A stretch of 64,000 nucleotides of DNA from Roseiarcus sp963709655 (GTDB lineage: Bacteria; Pseudomonadota; Alphaproteobacteria; Rhizobiales; Beijerinckiaceae): assembly GCA_963709655.1 (NCBI GenBank), contig CAVPXF010000010.1:97449-161448 (forward strand), read 5' to 3'. The translations under genes were made by a program, and so were the position numbers. How positions within the stretch are numbered: position 1 is the stretch's first letter; every line of letters starts with the position of its first letter. Below the pieces are notes generated by a model. That model searched no databases. It had not been told where the DNA came from and saw only the letters and a program-made list of their open reading frames with translations. Shown piece by piece: positions 46,316 to 54,860 of this stretch.

Positions 46316-46582
46316 ATGAAAAGAGCCCCGATCGCAGCTGCGCTGCTGACCGCGTCAGGCCTGCCGGCGCTTGCCAAGACCCCCAGCGACATGGATTGCT
46401 CGCACTACATGGCCATGAATGCGGTTGGCCAGATGGCGGCGGTCGACTCGATGCGCAGCAGCATGTCCGCGAGCCACAAGATGGCCTCCAGCCACGAGAT
46501 GGTCAAGAAAGTTGCCGCAAGCTGCAAGGACCACCTCGGCATGATGGTCCATGAGGCTATGAAGAACACGATGTCGCATTGA
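46316..46582 (+). CDS. Small exported HdeA-like protein
   Basis: 88 residues with an AAGGGAA ribosome site. A signal peptide (KRAPIAAALLTASGLPALAK) precedes a helical, Met- and Ser-rich mature part. The two cysteines (DMDCSHYMAM and VAASCKDHLG) are spaced as in HdeA-type periplasmic acid-stress chaperones, where they form a disulfide. The resemblance is weak, so a simple small exported protein is possible. It precedes the cytochrome b gene by about 110 bp on the same strand. Confidence 0.6.
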   Translation: MKRAPIAAALLTASGLPALAKTPSDMDCSHYMAMNAVGQMAAVDSMRSSMSASHKMASSHEMVKKVAASCKDHLGMMVHEAMKNTMSH

Positions 46583-46692
46583 GGCCCTTCACCGAGGCGC
46601 GCCCGTCGCGCCGACGCGCTGAGCGCTTCTGCCCGCCTGCGCGCGGGTGCGGCTTCTGAAGACAGAAGCGGCCGATGACAAAGGGGTCGTGA

Positions 46693-47541
46693 ATGGCGGA
46701 TCTCGATCGCGAACCGAGCGCCATGGAGACGGCGACCGCCCCGAGGCGGGTCATCTACCGCCACCGGCTGCCGACTCGGATTTGGCATTGGCTCAACGCG
46801 GCCGTCATCCTGCTCATGCTCATGAGCGGCCTGATGATCTTCAACGCCCATCCACGCCTCTACTGGGGCCAGTACGGCGCCGATCCCGATCACGCTTGGC
46901 TTGAGATCGGGGACATGGGCGAGCGGGGTTTTCTGCGCGTGGGAGACGTCTCGTTCCACACAACCGGCTTCCTGGGGGCTTGGAGCGGACCAGACGATGA
47001 TACAGTGGACACCGCTTTCCCCGGCTGGCTCACCATACCGACCACTTATGACCTTGCGCTGGCGCGCCACTGGCACCTGACCTTTGCGTGGCTATTCATG
47101 GCGGCGATCGTCGCCTATTGGATCTGGGGTCTCGGCAACCGCCACATCTGGCAAGACTTGCTGCCCGGGAGGCGCGAGCTGACCGCGCGTCACATCCTGG
47201 AAGACGTGAAGAACCACGCGCTGCTGCGCTTTCCGAAGGGCGAGGCGGCGCGACAATACAACACGCTTCAAAAGCTGTCCTATCTCGGCGTCGTCTTCGT
47301 CCTCATTCCCCTTCAGATCCTGACTGGGCTTGCCATGTCCCCGGCGATGGATGCGGCGTGGCCATGGCTCATCGACGTCTTTGGAGGCCGTCCGTCGGCA
47401 CGATCGATCCATTTTATCTGCGCGATTCTCATCGTGCTCTTCTTCCTCGTGCATATTTTGATGGTCGCGCTCGTCGGGCCGATTAACGAGGTCGGCTCGA
47501 TGATTACCGGGCGCTACCGCTTGCCAGCGGAGCGTCACTAG
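46693..47541 (+). CDS. Cytochrome b561/b6-type membrane subunit
   Basis: 282 residues. Four or five membrane helices with histidines placed for two b hemes: RIWHWLNAAVILLMLMSGLM, ARHWHLTFAWLFMAAIVAYW and SARSIHFICAILIVLFFLVH. A loop contains the polar GDVSFHTTGFLGAWSGPDDD segment. Such subunits pass electrons between the quinone pool and an exported oxidoreductase. The stop overlaps the GTG start of the molybdopterin gene, so the two form a two-subunit enzyme. Confidence 0.9.
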   Translation: MADLDREPSAMETATAPRRVIYRHRLPTRIWHWLNAAVILLMLMSGLMIFNAHPRLYWGQYGADPDHAWLEIGDMGERGFLRVGDVSFHTTGFLGAWSGPDDDTVDTAFPGWLTIPTTYDLALARHWHLTFAWLFMAAIVAYWIWGLGNRHIWQDLLPGRRELTARHILEDVKNHALLRFPKGEAARQYNTLQKLSYLGVVFVLIPLQILTGLAMSPAMDAAWPWLIDVFGGRPSARSIHFICAILIVLFFLVHILMVALVGPINEVGSMITGRYRLPAERH

Positions 47542-48305
47542 TGGCCAGCGTCATCACACGACGCAAACTTCTCGCGGGCATCGCCGCCGGCGGCTCCTCC
47601 ATAGCGCTCTCCGCCTGGACGGGGCCGACCTACAACCCGTTCTTCCAGGACAACGTGCTGTCGGCAGGCGAATGGCTCGCCTACCGCGCTCAGCGGCTCA
47701 TAGTCGGAAACGCGCTCGCCCAAGAATTCCCCGAGAGCGAAATGTCCCCTGTATTTCGCACCAACGGGACCACAGACCCTGGTACGCCGGAGTACCAGAA
47801 ATTGGCGGCAGGCCACTTCGCCGACTGGGGACTTCGGATCGACGAACTCGTTGTCTCACCGACGTCGTACTCTCTGGCTCAGCTGCAGGCGATGCCGTCG
47901 CGAACCCAGATCACACGGCACGACTGTGTCGAAGGCTGGAGCGCTATCGGGAAATGGACGGGTGTTCAGCTCGGTCGCCTGCTCAAGCAGGTCGGGCTGC
48001 AGCCGAACGCCCGTTTCATTGTGTTCCACTGCGCCGACGAGCTCGACGGGACGCCTTACTACGAAAGCATTGACCTTGTGGACGCGTTTCACCCCCAAAC
48101 GCTGCTGGCCTACGCGATGAACGACCAGCCCCTATCCATCGGTCACGGCGCCCCGTTGCGACTGCGCGTCGAGAGACAGCTCGGCTACAAGCAAGCGAAG
48201 TACGTCATGCGCGTTGAGGCGGTGGCCTTGCTGTCAGGAATAGGAGACGGACAGGGCGGATACTGGGAAGACGAGGGCGACTATTACTGGTACGCAGGCA
48301 TCTAA
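47541..48305 (+). CDS. Tat-exported molybdopterin-dependent oxidoreductase (sulfite oxidase fold)
   Basis: 254 residues from a GTG start. A twin-arginine signal is visible (TRRKLLAGIAAGGSSIALSA). The Cys that ligates molybdenum is Cys129 in TRHDCVEGWSAIGKW, as in the YedY/MsrP and sulfite oxidase families. GHGAPLRLRVERQLGYKQAKYV near 210-230 is also conserved. With its cytochrome b partner it should reduce or oxidise a small periplasmic substrate; which one cannot be read. Start overlaps the cytochrome stop (TAGTG). Confidence 0.9.
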   Translation: MASVITRRKLLAGIAAGGSSIALSAWTGPTYNPFFQDNVLSAGEWLAYRAQRLIVGNALAQEFPESEMSPVFRTNGTTDPGTPEYQKLAAGHFADWGLRIDELVVSPTSYSLAQLQAMPSRTQITRHDCVEGWSAIGKWTGVQLGRLLKQVGLQPNARFIVFHCADELDGTPYYESIDLVDAFHPQTLLAYAMNDQPLSIGHGAPLRLRVERQLGYKQAKYVMRVEAVALLSGIGDGQGGYWEDEGDYYWYAGI

Positions 48306-48389
48306 TTAGCCAAGGGCGTCGCCCTTGACATCCCTGAATACCGTGACACTCAACTGCCTTTACACTTAACTGCCTCTCACCGGAACTGC

Positions 48390-48419
48390 GAAGAGCCGTC
48401 GCAGGTAAAGCGCACTGTC
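48390..48419. repeat. 30-bp direct repeat, right copy
   Basis: Matches the left copy at 46096-46125 with about five differences and the same orientation. Confidence 0.75.
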
Positions 48420-48473
48420 AACCGAACCCGCGCCCGAACCCCGTCACCGGAACCCCCATGCGCTTTGCGCCGC

Positions 48474-48496
48474 CGCGCTCAGCGAGCGCGGCTACA
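48474..48496. repeat. REP-like dyad, TGTAGCCGCG-TCGCTGA family
   Basis: The reverse complement reads TGTAGCCGCGCTCGCTGAGC plus GCG. Longer, double versions are at 54254-54301 and 57882-57934. The sequence just after hisG (48544-48563) is a degenerate copy. Confidence 0.7.
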
Positions 48497-48558
48497 GGGG
48501 CCGCGCTCCAAAGGGCGTTCGGAAGAACGACCGTCTTTCGACGGGCTATCGAGCGCGG

Positions 48559-49561
48559 CTACAGTGTGCCGATCCGCCGCTCCAGCGCTTCGTAGAGCGG
48601 GTTCTTGGCGTCGAACGCCTGTTCGAGCGCGACCACGCTGACGCGCTTGGCGCCGCGCTCGAGGAGCCAGCTCGCAAGATCCGCCGCGGCGGCCTTGGCG
48701 CAATGGAGCACGACAAAACCCTCGGGGTCGGCCTCCTCGCCGAAGGCGGGGACGGCGCCGAAACGGCGGGCCGCCTCTTCGACTGCCGGCCGGGTCGGCA
48801 CCGGCAACCGGGAGCGCACCTCGCGAGTCTTGCGCGCCTCCTCGGAAGCCGCGATCCGGTCGAGGATGATGCGGGCGCTCTTGCGCGCCGACGGCCCCCA
48901 GGGCGCGCCGAGCGAGGCGACCAGCATCGCCTGCGAGCGCAGGATCGGCCCGTCCTCGAGGGGTTTGAGCGCGTTTGCTGCAAGGGTCGCGCCGGTGGTG
49001 GTGATGTCGACGATGAGCTCGGCCGCCCCGGCCGCCGGCGCGCCCTCGGTCGCCCCCAGGCTCTCGACGATCCGGTAGTCGCCGACGCCGGCTTCCGCGA
49101 AATAGCGGCGGGTCAGGTTGACGTATTTGGTCGCGACCCGCATCCGCTCGCCCCGACGCGCCCGATAGGCGGAGGCGACGTCCTCGAGATCGGCCATGGT
49201 GCGCACGTCGATCCAGGCCTGCGGCGCGGCGACCACCACGTCGGCCTTGCCGAAGCCGAGCGGCGCGATCAGCTCGAGCCGGGCGTCGGCGTCCAAAACC
49301 TTCTCGCGCACCAGGTCCTCGCCGGTGACGCCGAAATGGGCGGCGCCGGCGGCGAGCTGGCCGACGATCTCGGAGGCCGAAAGAAAGGCGACCTCGACCC
49401 CGGGCAGGCCCGCGACCGCGCCGCGGTAATCGCGCGCGCCCCGCCCTTGGGTCAGCTCGAGGCCGGCGCGGGCGAAAAAGGCCGAGGCGTTTTCCTGCAG
49501 CCGCCCCTTCGAGGGCACGGCGAGAACGAAGGGCGCCTCGTTTGTCGCGTCGAGAGCTCAT
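48559..49561 (-). CDS. hisG: ATP phosphoribosyltransferase, catalytic subunit HisG (probable frameshift at the start)
   Basis: The first step of histidine synthesis: ATP plus PRPP to phosphoribosyl-ATP. The intact frame 48559-49518 encodes 319 residues from a GTG with PSKGRLQENASAFFARAGLE, VVAAPQAWIDVRTMADLED and ELIVDITTTGATLAANAL, the PRPP loop. It is the short form that needs HisZ. Two in-frame observations suggest the true start is the ATG at 49559-49561, overlapping the hisZ stop (ATGA). The sequence between (LDATNEAPFVLAV) looks genuine and lacks a start, and one extra base in ATGAGCTCTCGAC would explain it. A native ATGAGTCTCGAC would again be a GANTC site. The C-terminus is duplicated at 45941-46061. 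Confidence 0.92.
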
Positions 49562-50697
49562 CGGCCCGCTCCCTGCGCCGGCAGCCGGTCGAGCGTGATC
49601 GCCGCCCCGACGGCCGGAATATCCTCGCTCGCCCCGAGCTTGCGGGCGAGGCCGTCGTACCGCCCGCCGGCGAGCGCTGCCCGCGCGTCGGGCCGCGACG
49701 GATCGCGCGCCTCGAACACGAAGCCGGTGTAATAGTCGAAATCGCGCACGAAGGCGGCCGAAAAGCGGGTCTCCTCGATCGCCACGCCGCGCGCGGCGAT
49801 GAAGCCGTTGCGCAATTCGAAGGCATCGAGCGCCCGGCCGAGGTCGAGTTTGGCCGCGCGCGCGAGGGTCTGCAGCTTGTCGGCGGCGACGTCCGGATCG
49901 CCGGACACGGCGAGATAGGATTCCAAAATCTGTCGTGTCTCGGTCCCGATCGCGTCGCCCGAGCGGAGCGCCGCCTGCTCGAGGAACCGGTCGGCGATCT
50001 CGCCCGCCGTGCGGCCGCCGACGGCGTCGATGCCGGCGATCGCCAGGAGGTCCTGGACCAGCGCGCGGGCCCCGGCGTGGTCGGCGCTCTCCATCGCGGC
50101 CAGCACGCCCGGCTGGGCGAGCGCGCTCGGGGAGCGGCCGTCGAGGATGCTCGCAAGGTCGCGGCCTTGCGCGAGCCCCCGCTTCAGGCGGCGCCGCCAG
50201 ATCTCGGGCAGGGCGAGCGCCGTGAGCAGGGCGTCGAACAGGCCGGCGTCGCCAAGCCGCGCCGCGAGCTTTCCGCCCGCCGCCGCGGCCGCCTCCATCG
50301 AGAGCGAGAAGATCTCCGCGTCGGCCGCCTCGACGTCCTTGCGGCCAAAGCTTTCGAGGCCGGTCTGGAAGCGTTCGCCGCCGCCGTCGGCCTGGGCCCG
50401 GAAGACCGGTCCGAGATAGGAATATTCAACCGCCGCGCCCGCCTTGTCCGACGCCAGATAGGCGCGGCAGACGGGGATCGTATATTCGGGCCTGAGGCAG
50501 AGTTCCTCGCCGGAGGCGCCGGCGGTCAGGAACAGCCGGCCGCGAATTTCCTCGCCCGACATGTCGAGGAAGATCGAGGCCGGGTGCAGGACGGCGGGCT
50601 CGATGCGCTTGAACCCCGAGGCCAGGAAATGCTCGAGCGCCCGCTCGCCGGCGCTGCGGGCGATGGGAAGCGTGGCGTCGAACGGGGTCGCGTTCAA
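49558..50697 (-). CDS. hisZ: ATP phosphoribosyltransferase regulatory subunit HisZ
   Basis: 379 residues with the class II aminoacyl-tRNA synthetase-like fold of HisZ. RIEPAVLHPASIFLDMSGEE, LCLRPEYTIPVCRAYLA, YSYLGPVFRAQADGGGERFQ and a late AGGRYDGLARKLGA are diagnostic. Residues for tRNA aminoacylation are not expected to work; it activates HisG and binds histidine. Its stop overlaps the presumed hisG ATG. No anomaly. Confidence 0.94.
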   Translation of the reverse strand: MNATPFDATLPIARSAGERALEHFLASGFKRIEPAVLHPASIFLDMSGEEIRGRLFLTAGASGEELCLRPEYTIPVCRAYLASDKAGAAVEYSYLGPVFRAQADGGGERFQTGLESFGRKDVEAADAEIFSLSMEAAAAAGGKLAARLGDAGLFDALLTALALPEIWRRRLKRGLAQGRDLASILDGRSPSALAQPGVLAAMESADHAGARALVQDLLAIAGIDAVGGRTAGEIADRFLEQAALRSGDAIGTETRQILESYLAVSGDPDVAADKLQTLARAAKLDLGRALDAFELRNGFIAARGVAIEETRFSAAFVRDFDYYTGFVFEARDPSRPDARAALAGGRYDGLARKLGASEDIPAVGAAITLDRLPAQGAGR

Positions 50698-50823
50698 GGG
50701 GCGTCGTCCTCAATTTGGCCGCCTCCTTTAACAAAGCCCAAGCGGAGGCGCAGCCCCTTTCCCATCGGAAGGTGAACGCCTTAATCTCCGGCCGCTGGCC
50801 GCCATTGCCGCCACGGCGCGGCC

Positions 50824-53235
50824 ATGGTCGAATGCGTAGAGGGGTCGCATTCTTTCGAATCATCGGATCGTTCCTTGCCCCAGCCGACGTATCAGACCGC
50901 CCTCAAACTCCTGCGCGGTCTCGCCCTCGTCCTCCTCATGGTTTCCGTCAGCCGCGTTGCGGCGCAGGACCAGGGTCGGCTCGATCTCGAGGCGACCGGC
51001 GCCACGCTGACCGCGATCGAGAACGCGCTGAGGCAGCCGAACCTCAGCGACGCGGAGCTTCAACGCCTGCGCGCGGAGAACGATCCGCTCGGCATCGCCC
51101 TGCAGGCCGCGATCGCCAATATGGCGCCCCGGCTCGCGGCGTCGACGAAGCGTCTCGCCGAGCTCACCCCGAAGACCGACAAGGAGAAGACCGAGAAGGA
51201 CAAGCAGGCGGCGCCGGTAAACGACGCAGCGGCCGCCGAAATCGCCGGCGAGAAGGAAAAGCACGACGCGCTCGACGCCCGCTTGCGCGCCGCCCGGGCG
51301 CTGCTCTTCCGGGTCGACGACAACGCGGCCCGGATCTCGGCCAGGCGACGCGCGCTGTTCGCGCACGAGACGTTCGCCCGCTCCTCCTCCGTCTTCAATC
51401 CGCAATTGTGGCGCAACGTGTCGCGCGAGACGCCGGGCGACGCCCGGGCCGTCGGCGCGATCGTCGGCGCCTGGGCTTCGGACCTTAGCGGCCGGGTCAC
51501 GGCGGGGCAGGCGCTCGGCGGCGCCGGCGCTGTCCTGGCGCTCGCGCTCGTCGCGGTCCTGCTCCAGCGGATCGGGCGCCGTGTCCTCGATCATCATCCC
51601 GGCGCCGAACGGCCGACCCGACTGCGCCGGGCGCTGGCCGCGGCCTGGACCCTGCTCGTGATCGGCGCCCTGCCGCTCATCGCCCTCATCGCGCTGACGG
51701 CGGCGCTGGACGTTGCCAACCTGTCCGACTCGCGCGTCGAGGGCGCGCTCGAGGCCGTGCTCGACGCGGCGCGCCTCATCATCGTGGTCAACGCCGTCGG
51801 GCGCGCGATGCTGTCGCCCCGGACCGGGGTGTGGCGGCTCATCCCGGTCGGCGATCGGGCGGCGCGGCGGATCTTTCACGGGGCTATGACGGTTGCAGCG
51901 ATCTGGGCGGCCGAGCGGCTGATCGAGCCCGCCGCCGACGCCGCCGCCTCGCTCAACATCGTCGTCGCCGGGCGGGCGCTCGGCGCGGCGCTGGCGGTCG
52001 TGGTCGTCGCCTACACCCTTCGCCGGCTCTCGCCCGCGCCGCAGGCCGCCGCGGCCGAGCCCGATCGCTGGGCGCCCGTGCGCGCGGTCGGCTGGACCGG
52101 GGCCATCGTCGTCTTCGGCGCGACCGCGACCGGCTATGTCGCGTTCGCCACCTTCCTGGTCAATCAGGCGATCTTCCTCGCCATCCTCGGCTGCTGTCTC
52201 TATCTGATCGACGTCATCGTCCAGGACGGGACCGCGGCGCTGCTCCGGCCCGAGGCCGAGGTCGGCGGGCCGCTGAGGGCGCTGTTCGGCCTCCGCCGCA
52301 ACGTGCTGGCCCAGATCGCCGTCGTCGTGCAGGGCGTCGCGCGGCTGGCGCTCATCGTGATCGCCGCGGCGGCCGTGCTCGAGCCGTGGGGCGTGCAGTC
52401 GCAGGACTGGTTCAGCTCGCTGCGCGCCGCCTATTTCGGCTTCGCCGTCGGCGGCGTCACCCTGTCGCTGTCGTCGATGCTGGAGGCGGCGGTCGTGTTC
52501 GGCGTGGCGCTGTTCGCCACCCGCCTCGTGCAGAGCTGGCTCAGCGACCGCCTGCTGCCGGAGACGCGCTTCGATCCCGGGGTCAGCAACTCGATCAGCA
52601 CGATCTTCGGCTATGTCGGCGGCGCGGTCGCCGTTCTGCTGGCGGCCTCCCAGATCGGGCTCGACATGCAGCGGCTCGCCATCGTCGCCGGCGCGCTGTC
52701 GGTCGGCATCGGCTTCGGGTTGCAGTCGATCGCCAACAATTTCGTCTCGGGCCTGATCCTCCTGTGGGAGCGCAGCATCCGGGTCGGCGACCTCGTCGTC
52801 GTCGGCGCCGACCAGGGGTTCGTCCGCCGGATCAACGCCCGCGCGACCGAGATCGAGACATTCGATCGGGCGACCCTGATCGTGCCGAACTCGAACTTCG
52901 TCACCAACGTGGTCAAGAACTGGGTCCACACCGACCGGATCGGCCGCATCATCGTCGCGATCAACGTCGCCTACGAGAGCGACGTCGAGGCCGTGCGCGC
53001 GATCCTGATCGACGCGGCCAAGGCGCACGACCTGGTACTGAGCATTCCCGCCCCGACCGTGCTCCTGGCCGAGTTCAGCGACTGGGCGCTGAAGTTCAAC
53101 CTGGTCTGCTTCGTCGACGAGGTCGAGACGGCGCCGCGCACCCAGAGCGACATCAGTTTCGACATCCTGCGCCGGCTGCGCGAGGCCCGCGTCCGCATCC
53201 CCTACCCGACGCTGCAGCCGGGCCAGACGTGGTGA
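50824..53235 (+). CDS. Mechanosensitive channel, MscS family with DUF3772 domain
   Basis: 803 residues from the first ATG; the true start may be slightly downstream because the signal-like helix (LLRGLALVLLMVSVSRVAAQ) begins at about residue 29. A periplasmic DUF3772 region with a charged Lys/Glu linker follows, then about ten membrane helices. The MscS pore and beta domain comes last (LSVGIGFGLQSIANNFVSGL, then WERSIRVGDLVVV and ATLIVPNSNFVTNVVKNWVH). It should open under membrane tension. A 1106-residue antisense frame covering this gene is a composition artefact. Confidence 0.92.
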   Translation: MVECVEGSHSFESSDRSLPQPTYQTALKLLRGLALVLLMVSVSRVAAQDQGRLDLEATGATLTAIENALRQPNLSDAELQRLRAENDPLGIALQAAIANMAPRLAASTKRLAELTPKTDKEKTEKDKQAAPVNDAAAAEIAGEKEKHDALDARLRAARALLFRVDDNAARISARRRALFAHETFARSSSVFNPQLWRNVSRETPGDARAVGAIVGAWASDLSGRVTAGQALGGAGAVLALALVAVLLQRIGRRVLDHHPGAERPTRLRRALAAAWTLLVIGALPLIALIALTAALDVANLSDSRVEGALEAVLDAARLIIVVNAVGRAMLSPRTGVWRLIPVGDRAARRIFHGAMTVAAIWAAERLIEPAADAAASLNIVVAGRALGAALAVVVVAYTLRRLSPAPQAAAAEPDRWAPVRAVGWTGAIVVFGATATGYVAFATFLVNQAIFLAILGCCLYLIDVIVQDGTAALLRPEAEVGGPLRALFGLRRNVLAQIAVVVQGVARLALIVIAAAAVLEPWGVQSQDWFSSLRAAYFGFAVGGVTLSLSSMLEAAVVFGVALFATRLVQSWLSDRLLPETRFDPGVSNSISTIFGYVGGAVAVLLAASQIGLDMQRLAIVAGALSVGIGFGLQSIANNFVSGLILLWERSIRVGDLVVVGADQGFVRRINARATEIETFDRATLIVPNSNFVTNVVKNWVHTDRIGRIIVAINVAYESDVEAVRAILIDAAKAHDLVLSIPAPTVLLAEFSDWALKFNLVCFVDEVETAPRTQSDISFDILRRLREARVRIPYPTLQPGQTW

Positions 53236-53261
53236 GGGCTGAGCGGGCGCGGCCTCTCCGC

Positions 53262-54143
53262 TCAGCCGGCGCCGACCCGCCCGGCCTCCCAGCCGATGAT
53301 CGCCTGCTTGCGCGCCAGGCCCCAGTGGTAGCCGGTCAGCGCGCCGGAGCGGCCGAGCACGCGATGACAGGGGACGACGAAGGAGATCGGGTTGCGCCCG
53401 ACCGCCGCGCCGACCGCGCGCGCGGCCTTGGGCCTGCCGATCTTCAGGGCGATGTCGGAATAGGTGGTCGCTGATCCCATCGGCACTGAGAGCAGCGTCT
53501 CCCACACCCTGACCTCGAAGTCGGTGCCGATCATCACGATGCGCAGAGGCGTGTCGGGCCGCCATTGCGCCGGATCGAAGGCGCGGGCGGCGGCCGGGGC
53601 CGTGGCCGCGTCGTCGGCGACGAACTGCGCCCGCGGCCAGCGGCGAACCATGTCGGCCAGCGCCGACGCCCGGTCGCCGTCGTCGACGAAGCCGAGGCCC
53701 GCCATGCCGCGCGGGGCCGTGACCACGACCGCCTCGCCGAACGGCGAAGCGTGGAAGCCGTAGCGCAGCACCAGGTCGTCGCGGCGATAGTCGCCCGGCG
53801 TCAGCGCCTCGTGCGAGACGAACAGGTCGTGCAGCCGGCTCGGACCGGAGAGCCCGACGTCGTAGGCCGCATCGAGCACGCTTGCGGAGGAGCGCAAAAG
53901 CTCGCGCGCCCGCTCGATGGTGATCGCCTGGAGGAACGCCTTGGGCGTCAGGCCGGCCCAGCGCTTGAACACGTGCTGGAAGTGGGACGGCGACAGCCCC
54001 ACCTCGGCGGCGACCTCCTCGACCGTGGGCTGGTCGCGCCAGCGGGTCGAGAGGAATTCGATCGCGCGCTTGACGATGGCGTAGTCGGCGCTTTCGGGGG
54101 GAGGAGAGGGCATGTCGAGCATGGTCGCGGATCCGGACGTCAT
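53262..54143 (-). CDS. AraC-type regulator fused to O6-methylguanine-DNA methyltransferase
   Basis: About 293 residues. Residues about 22-115 are an AraC helix-turn-helix domain (VEEVAAEVGLSPSHFQHVFK). A ribonuclease-like domain follows, then the Ogt domain with the alkyl-acceptor motif PCHRVLGRSGALTGYHWGL. It removes methyl groups from O6-methylguanine and probably regulates genes for alkylation damage. The N-terminal Cys-rich zinc domain of full Ada is absent. Alternative starts lie at the ATGs about 21 and 30 bases inside. Confidence 0.9.
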   Translation of the reverse strand: MTSGSATMLDMPSPPPESADYAIVKRAIEFLSTRWRDQPTVEEVAAEVGLSPSHFQHVFKRWAGLTPKAFLQAITIERARELLRSSASVLDAAYDVGLSGPSRLHDLFVSHEALTPGDYRRDDLVLRYGFHASPFGEAVVVTAPRGMAGLGFVDDGDRASALADMVRRWPRAQFVADDAATAPAAARAFDPAQWRPDTPLRIVMIGTDFEVRVWETLLSVPMGSATTYSDIALKIGRPKAARAVGAAVGRNPISFVVPCHRVLGRSGALTGYHWGLARKQAIIGWEAGRVGAG

Positions 54144-54253
54144 TGACCCGAATCTGGCGCCATCGGACCGCGGACGCCACCCGAAAACGACGGCGGCGCC
54201 TTCACTTCGCCAAGCTTCGGGGGGCCTAATCGAGGCTTCGGGGCAAGGCGCCC

Positions 54254-54301
54254 TGTAGCCGCGATCGCTGATCGCGGACGCGGTCAGCGACCGCGTCTAC
54301 A
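54254..54301. repeat. REP-like double dyad
   Basis: TGTAGCCGCGATCGCTGATC followed by GCGG, then its imperfect inverted copy ending CAGCGACCGCGTCTACA. Same family as 48474-48496 and 57882-57934. It lies between the AraC-Ogt and DUF302 genes. Confidence 0.8.
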
Positions 54302-54323
54302 GAACAAGGAGGGTCGAAGCGGC

Positions 54324-54723
54324 ATGGTCATCGACGGACTCGTCACCCTTGAGAGCCGGCGCAATCAGGCGGAGACGGTCGAGCGCCTGATCGCCGCGGT
54401 GACGGCGCACGGCGCCGCCGTGCTCGCCCGCGTCGATCACGCCAAGGCCGCCGCCGCGGTCGATATGACCCTGCCTGCCGACGGAGGTGATCCTGTTCGG
54501 CAATGCGCGCGCCGGCACGCCGCTGATGCAGGCGGTCCAGACGATGGGCCTCGACCTGCCGTTGCGCGCGCTGGTGTGGACCGACGCCTCGGGCGTGACC
54601 CGCCTCGCCTACAACGACCCGGAATGGCTGGCGCTGCGCCACGGCGCCGCCGCCGGGCACGAAGGGACGCTCAAGGCGATGCGCGTCTTCCTCGGCTCCG
54701 TCGCCGCCGACGCGACAGGCTGA
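54324..54723 (+). CDS. DUF302 domain protein, frameshifted by a 4-bp duplication
   Basis: The first frame encodes MVIDGLVTLESRRNQAETVE and VLARVDHAKAAAAVDMTLP, the second ILFGNARAGTPLMQAVQTMG, LPLRALVWTDASG and YNDPEWLALRHG. This is the DUF302 fold in two pieces. Near 54474-54483 the sequence CTGCCTGCCGACGG carries a doubled TGCC; with one copy the chain reads DMTLPTEVILFGN and has about 130 residues. Four-base slippage of a short repeat could be a real mutation. Family function is unknown. Confidence 0.75.
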
Positions 54724-54860
54724 GGCCGGCCGCTCACGGGTCGTCGAAAAGTCCGGTGGGCAGGCCGTCGATGCTGACCCTGTTCTTGTCGCGCCGATAG
54801 GCCCGGCGGCCTTAAGATGCGCCCGCGGTCTCATTGCCGCTGCCGGTCTTGTCGAGGTGG

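Noticed and set aside
50860..54180. A 1106-residue open frame on the minus strand
   Set aside because: It lies antisense to the MscS channel and AraC-Ogt genes, is Arg- and Asp-rich and repetitive, and is explained by GC-rich codon bias.
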